A stretch of 64,000 nt of DNA from Anticarsia gemmatalis (lineage: Eukaryota; Arthropoda; Insecta; Lepidoptera; Erebidae). The stretch is taken from positions 10,540,001 to 10,604,000 of the forward strand of contig NC_134764.1 in the NCBI RefSeq assembly GCF_050436995.1, in the 5' to 3' direction. A program made the position numbers and the translations under genes. Shown here one piece after another: positions 59,585 through 64,000 of the stretch. Below the pieces are notes generated by a model. It was not told the origin of the DNA, made no database searches, and worked only from the letters and a program-made list of their open reading frames with translations. Position 1 is the first letter of the stretch, and every line of letters begins with the position of its first letter.

Positions 59585-59770
59585 TCAACCCCAACCCGCA
59601 CTTGGCCTGCGTGGTGGACTCAAGGCCTAACCCCTCCCCCTCGTCTGGGAGGAGACCCTTGCGCTGCAGTGGGACAGTAATGAATTAAAAAAACCTCCCA
59701 CTGCCGGGCAAGGATATTCCGTAATGTGAGTGGGGTTATGCCTTGAGTCCACCACGTTATCCAAATGTGG
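59585..59770. repeat. Head-to-head LINE 3'-end fragments
   Basis: Two pieces of the GGGTTGGAGACTTTG / CAGTGGGACAGTAATG family lie in opposite orientation. CGTGGTGGACTCAAGGCCTA (about 59610) is the complement of CCTTGAGTCCACCACG (about 59741). Related single pieces occur at 1200-1260, 4160-4240, 4905-5160, 7215-7330 and 33285-33370. Confidence 0.55.
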
Positions 59771-62700
59771 GTTGGAGACTTTGTATACCTTCAAGAACTT
59801 TCAGGCATGCAGGGTTGCATCGCGGTGTTTTCCTTCAGCGTTAGAACAAGTGATAATTATTTCTAATACAAATGTTTTGAAAAGTCATTGCTGTGTTGCA
59901 TCGGGTTCGAACCTGCAACCACTTGCGTGGGAGGTTACAGCTTTTGCCACAGGCCATCATTGCTCCCTGTGTGTACGATAACATAAGAATTAATATAAAT
60001 ATTTAAATATTTACAGTCTCATTATTTATCTTGTTTAAAGAAATAATTGAATAACTTACCCAAATACTAATTAAAAAGATATCGTGTGATAAAGTACGAA
60101 ATAATGTGAGCTTTCTTTTGTCCTACATTGAAAACGACTGCTCCAATTACGATAAAAGCATACCGTTGTACAGCTCAAAAGTCGAACATCGTGATACAGT
60201 GTGTAAATTGAAAATTATGGTCTCAAATTACTTGATATGATGATAATTAAAATACAATAATATCATTTCAATGATATTAAATGCGGCTTGAAAGTTTAAA
60301 AAATATTTAAAAGTCCTTTTTGATTCAAAAAGAAAGTGTTATTTTTGAGTAAAAAAGGCAAAGTCACTGATCATTACAGACTGATAATAATAATTGTCGT
60401 TTAAAATAATAGTGTAGAAAAACACCATGAGAAAAGATTTACACGCTTGAAAGTTCTTTAAAACAGGTCTTAAGATGGTAAATGTCTAACCCTCATTTGG
60501 CCAGGGTGGTTGATATGAGGAGGGGGTCGGACCTATTCTCATTTGAAAAGGAGACTATTACCCATGGGTGGTAAAGGTAGAGTCAATACGTCTGATTTTT
60601 AAAATTAGTTGACTAATTACTTATTACAGATCAAAATGGTCCTTATCATAGTAATCGACCTTAAGACCTTTAGATATCGAAGTCGAAGGATCCAAAAACC
60701 ACACATTAATAGTAATTTACATAAATAAATAATAAAAATACTAAAAAACACTTATATTTATATTTATGTTTCCACTTAACGTTTCCTAATTATAATCTTC
60801 CTAGGAATGCAGGGCTACCTAAATGCTACTTAGAAGTAAAGTAGACGATTATAATTTTAAAAGAGAATGTTGTCGGAATTTCGCAATTAGCACGGATGCG
60901 ACAGCCCTTATTATGATCATAAATTATAGACAGAAACTTAAAGACTGAATTATCCTTTTAAATTTAGATAAATTATGTAAAGACTAGCTGACCTATGTAG
61001 CTGACCTCCATTGTCGTTCAATTTGGATAAAATTAAAAAATGTTATATGGAGTTGAAAAAAATCCCCCAAATATTTTTTTCTTAACGTATGCTGTCTAAA
61101 GGTCTCTTCCAAACTGAACTATATTGATGCTATATAAAATTTAGTCCTGATGTGCGAGCATAAAAGCGTAATTGGTACACAGAAAAGCAGACTTTTGGAT
61201 TCATATTGAAAGTGTTTATGCTATGCACATCGTAATCATTAAATGATTATTATAAAGCAATTGATTTTGATATAAAGAACGAATAATAATGAATAGCGTT
61301 ATAATATACTCTCTCTTTCCATATATGTATATTCCAATCTATTTATAACCTTAAAAACACCACCCAGGTATCGAACCTGACCCCATTTAGGCACCGTTTT
61401 CCAGACACTTTAACAGTATATTACCGTGTTGTTATATAATAGTTAATAATTCAACTATTATATCACTTATCAATGATCAGTTCATTTAGTCACGTTTTAC
61501 GATTATGTCGGTCAATGACATTGTCGAGATGAATCAACGATATTATTTAAATTTATTTACTTACTTCTATATTAGTTCGTAGTATCGTAAGAATACATGA
61601 TAATATACTTATCTGTTATTTAAATGATTTGTAAATGTGAAGTTTAAATATAACTACCTACCCCTAAGTTTAAGGTTTTCTTAGTACATAACTTAAGGAA
61701 TGCAGCTATATACATACTTGTAAAGAGTAATTTAGCTATTAACCAAACAGAAACAAAAATATATGTTTCCGTAAGAAATACATAGATAATAATAAAATAA
61801 ACGACTGATTTAACAAATACATAAGTATATCCTTCGTGGATAATTAATGAGGAGAAAACAAATGAATAAATGTATTTCTTAGTATTTAGTTTCGTTAAAC
61901 AAAAGCGCATATATTTAAATTGATAAATGTGTCTTGTTGTCTTATTTATTATCAACAGAATATCCAAACTTTCATGATATTCTAGGAATTTTAAAGCTAT
62001 TTATTTCACAATATAATAAATCGTATTTATTTGTCTTACTTTTTTGTGCCAAAACTCTCTTTTTACAATATAATTAAGTTAGTAAATGCAGAATAGTTCA
62101 ATTTTGATAATTGGGAAAACAATCATCTATTGTTTTTAATTATGTGATTAGTATGACATTAAAATCGGCAAATATTACGATTTTCAAACCAGTTTTAATG
62201 TAGTTCACTGAACCGGCTTTTTACCTTTAAATTCAATTATTCTATTATATTTGTTATATAAAAAATAACCTTTATCCGCAGTTGTAGTCTGATTTGTTTA
62301 CTTAAAACTAGTTCAATAAGTAAACTAGACTTTAAAATAGATATTCGAATTTATTAGATAAATAAAAACATAAAAGTATTTAATACACATTTAAGTACTA
62401 TAACATCATTTTATTGGAACTTAATCAGTATATGTTAATATAGAAAAATAAGAAATTTCGAAAAAAAAAATGTTTAAATACTGACATTGCTATATGATAT
62501 TATTTTTGGGCTAACATTGTTACTAGCGAAGAATTATTACGCAGGTGTATTTCATATACCACTGCCTAAACCTTCGGTCTTAACTGGCGTGATATTATAT
62601 ATGTATCTTCCTTTTAAAATATTTTATTTTATAATACAGTCCATAAAAACATAAAATACACCCGGAATTGACAATTAAATCGGTATAAAAGTAACGCAAT

Positions 62701-63725
62701 TTACTTTTAAACTTCGATACAAGGCAGTGATTTCCAAATTCTTTAGACTTTTCCTCACCCATGTTCTAAAGGGAAAACATCAAAAATTGACGTCCAAGGT
62801 TCTGTGCTAGATCCTTATCGAGGTCGTATCGGAATTATCACAGGGTTTTCCTTCAGGACATCTCCAAATAAGTAGCCATTAACTTCCTAGATTGATACTA
62901 GTAAGTTTTCCCTTCCTGCTACGCTGAGGTCCCGAGTGTGATTACCGGGTCAAACAGAATGGTATTGGTATTTTCTATTTTATATAGGGAGGTTTTTCAG
63001 ATGTATAGTTACATATTATTATGTCATAATCTGTGTATAAAATCTCGATTATTTTATGCAGGTATTAGGTACGAGTTATAAACAACTACTAATGTTTTTT
63101 AAGATACAATTAAGAATCAAATGACGTTATGTATGGGACTATTTTTTAAAATCTTACTTCATATTACTTTATCAAATAAATAAATATTTTCAAAATATCC
63201 ATCCATAGATGGCAGAGCACTCGATGAAAATACACAAAAATCATTCTAACAGGTACCTCTTTCTTTTTGCAGTCGGTAAAAGATATTAAGTCTCAGAAAA
63301 GTCAGGAATCATTGTTTTCAGCACTCATATAAACTGTCACTGGACATTGTTTAATTAACTTTGTTTTAATTAAATGTATTGAATGAATAATGAGTTGTAA
63401 TACAAATGTTATTATATACACTTAATTTGTGTTTCTTCTTCCCATGGGAGAGAGAGAGATGTTTTTTAAATATCATATTATTATTATTTAATTTTGTATA
63501 TTATTCAACGGTTGTTTAAAAATATTTATATTTATGTCAGTAGGTACCTATATTTAACAAGCGAGTAAGCGAATGGAATTAGTTTTTACGATAAAGGATA
63601 TTAAATTGATCTTTAGTTTTAATAAGAGGTAAAAACTTTATATCTAGAATTCAGTTAAATAAAATCTAAAAAAGAACAGATTTTATGCAATTATTTACTT
63701 TTTTACATATGTATATAAACATAAT

Positions 63726-63835
63726 ATATCGGCCGTTATACCCGAAGGTGTAGGCAGAGGTGTAGTGAACCCACTATTCGCTATAACAATATTAGTCCCA
63801 TGAAATGGAAGGCGCACCTATTACTACTTAGGTAA
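63726..63835. repeat. Interspersed repeat of the 6505-6770 family
   Basis: It contains CCGTTATACCCGAAGGTGTA and TTAGTCCCATGAAATGGAAG, as in the copies at 6505 and 41276. Confidence 0.55.
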
Positions 63836-64000
63836 TAGGTGCTTCTTCTTATACATTGGCGGTACCGTAATTAAAATATCTACTTCAATTAACGTAATTA
63901 AACCGCGAATGTTTGAAAATCTATATCTTACTTATCTCAAAATATGAACAAAACGTATATTAATAAAATCTGCTGTTATAACGACAGTTATTTAATAAAA

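Larger units (their letters stand above)
59211..64000 (+). other. Right-hand end without supported exons
   Basis: It is presumably intron of the gene starting at 59175 and/or spacer. Besides the repeats at 59585-59770 and 63726-63835 and a related piece near 62525-62600, the sequence is AT-rich. The long minus frame at 61644-61967 is composed of AT-driven Ile/Phe/Tyr codons and is not convincing. Confidence 0.5.

Noticed and set aside
61644..61967. 107-codon minus-strand hydrophobic frame
   Set aside because: Composition follows from AT-rich DNA (Ile, Phe, Tyr, Leu); no start context or recognised domain.

Overview
The window is AT-rich eukaryotic DNA, almost certainly from a moth or butterfly (Lepidoptera). 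The evidence is spliceosomal genes with GT-AG introns, arthropod gene families (Gas2-like Pigs, takeout/JHBP) and a dense load of lepidopteran-type short repeats. These are Helitron-like elements ending in CTAG, tRNA-derived SINEs, mariner-type MITEs with TA target sites, and LINE 3' ends.

Layout: 1-15246 has no exon I can support, only repeats; it is probably upstream intron of the first gene. 15247-27134 (+) carries the last three coding exons of a Gas2-like cytoskeletal linker (Drosophila pigs orthologue): the rest of a CH domain, a GAR domain and a Ser/Pro/Arg-rich tail with two SxIP motifs. 27135-30226 is its 3' UTR and spacer.

30227-34946 (+) holds three tandem copies (A, B, C) of a small-membrane-protein locus. 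Each copy starts with a 43-45 residue single-pass protein (ORF1). In B and C the same inferred spliced transcript then carries a second, unrelated-looking single-pass protein of 90 or 97 residues (ORF2). The ORF2 start overlaps the ORF1 stop by 11 nt in B and lies 31 nt after it in C. Copy A keeps only ORF1. I regard this duplicated two-cistron arrangement as the most interesting content here.

35699-49021 (-) is a complete six-exon takeout/juvenile-hormone-binding-like secreted protein of 247 residues. Its first intron is 11.2 kb and full of transposon remnants, and its start region is GC-rich with NRF1/Ewg- and YY1/Pho-like motifs. Its 3' end converges on copy C. 51265-52380 (-) is an intronless gene for an unrecognised Lys/Ser-rich, acidic-patch protein of 371 residues. 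52910-53104 (-) is a possible small membrane protein. 53105-59174 is mainly repeats, including a 594-bp inverted-repeat element with a GC-rich hairpin core. 58440-58478 and 59175-59210 (+) are signal-peptide-like first exons whose remaining exons are not visible in the window.

There is no operon, CRISPR array or phage-like content. Exon joins are inferred from splice consensus, frame and comparison between copies, not from transcript data.
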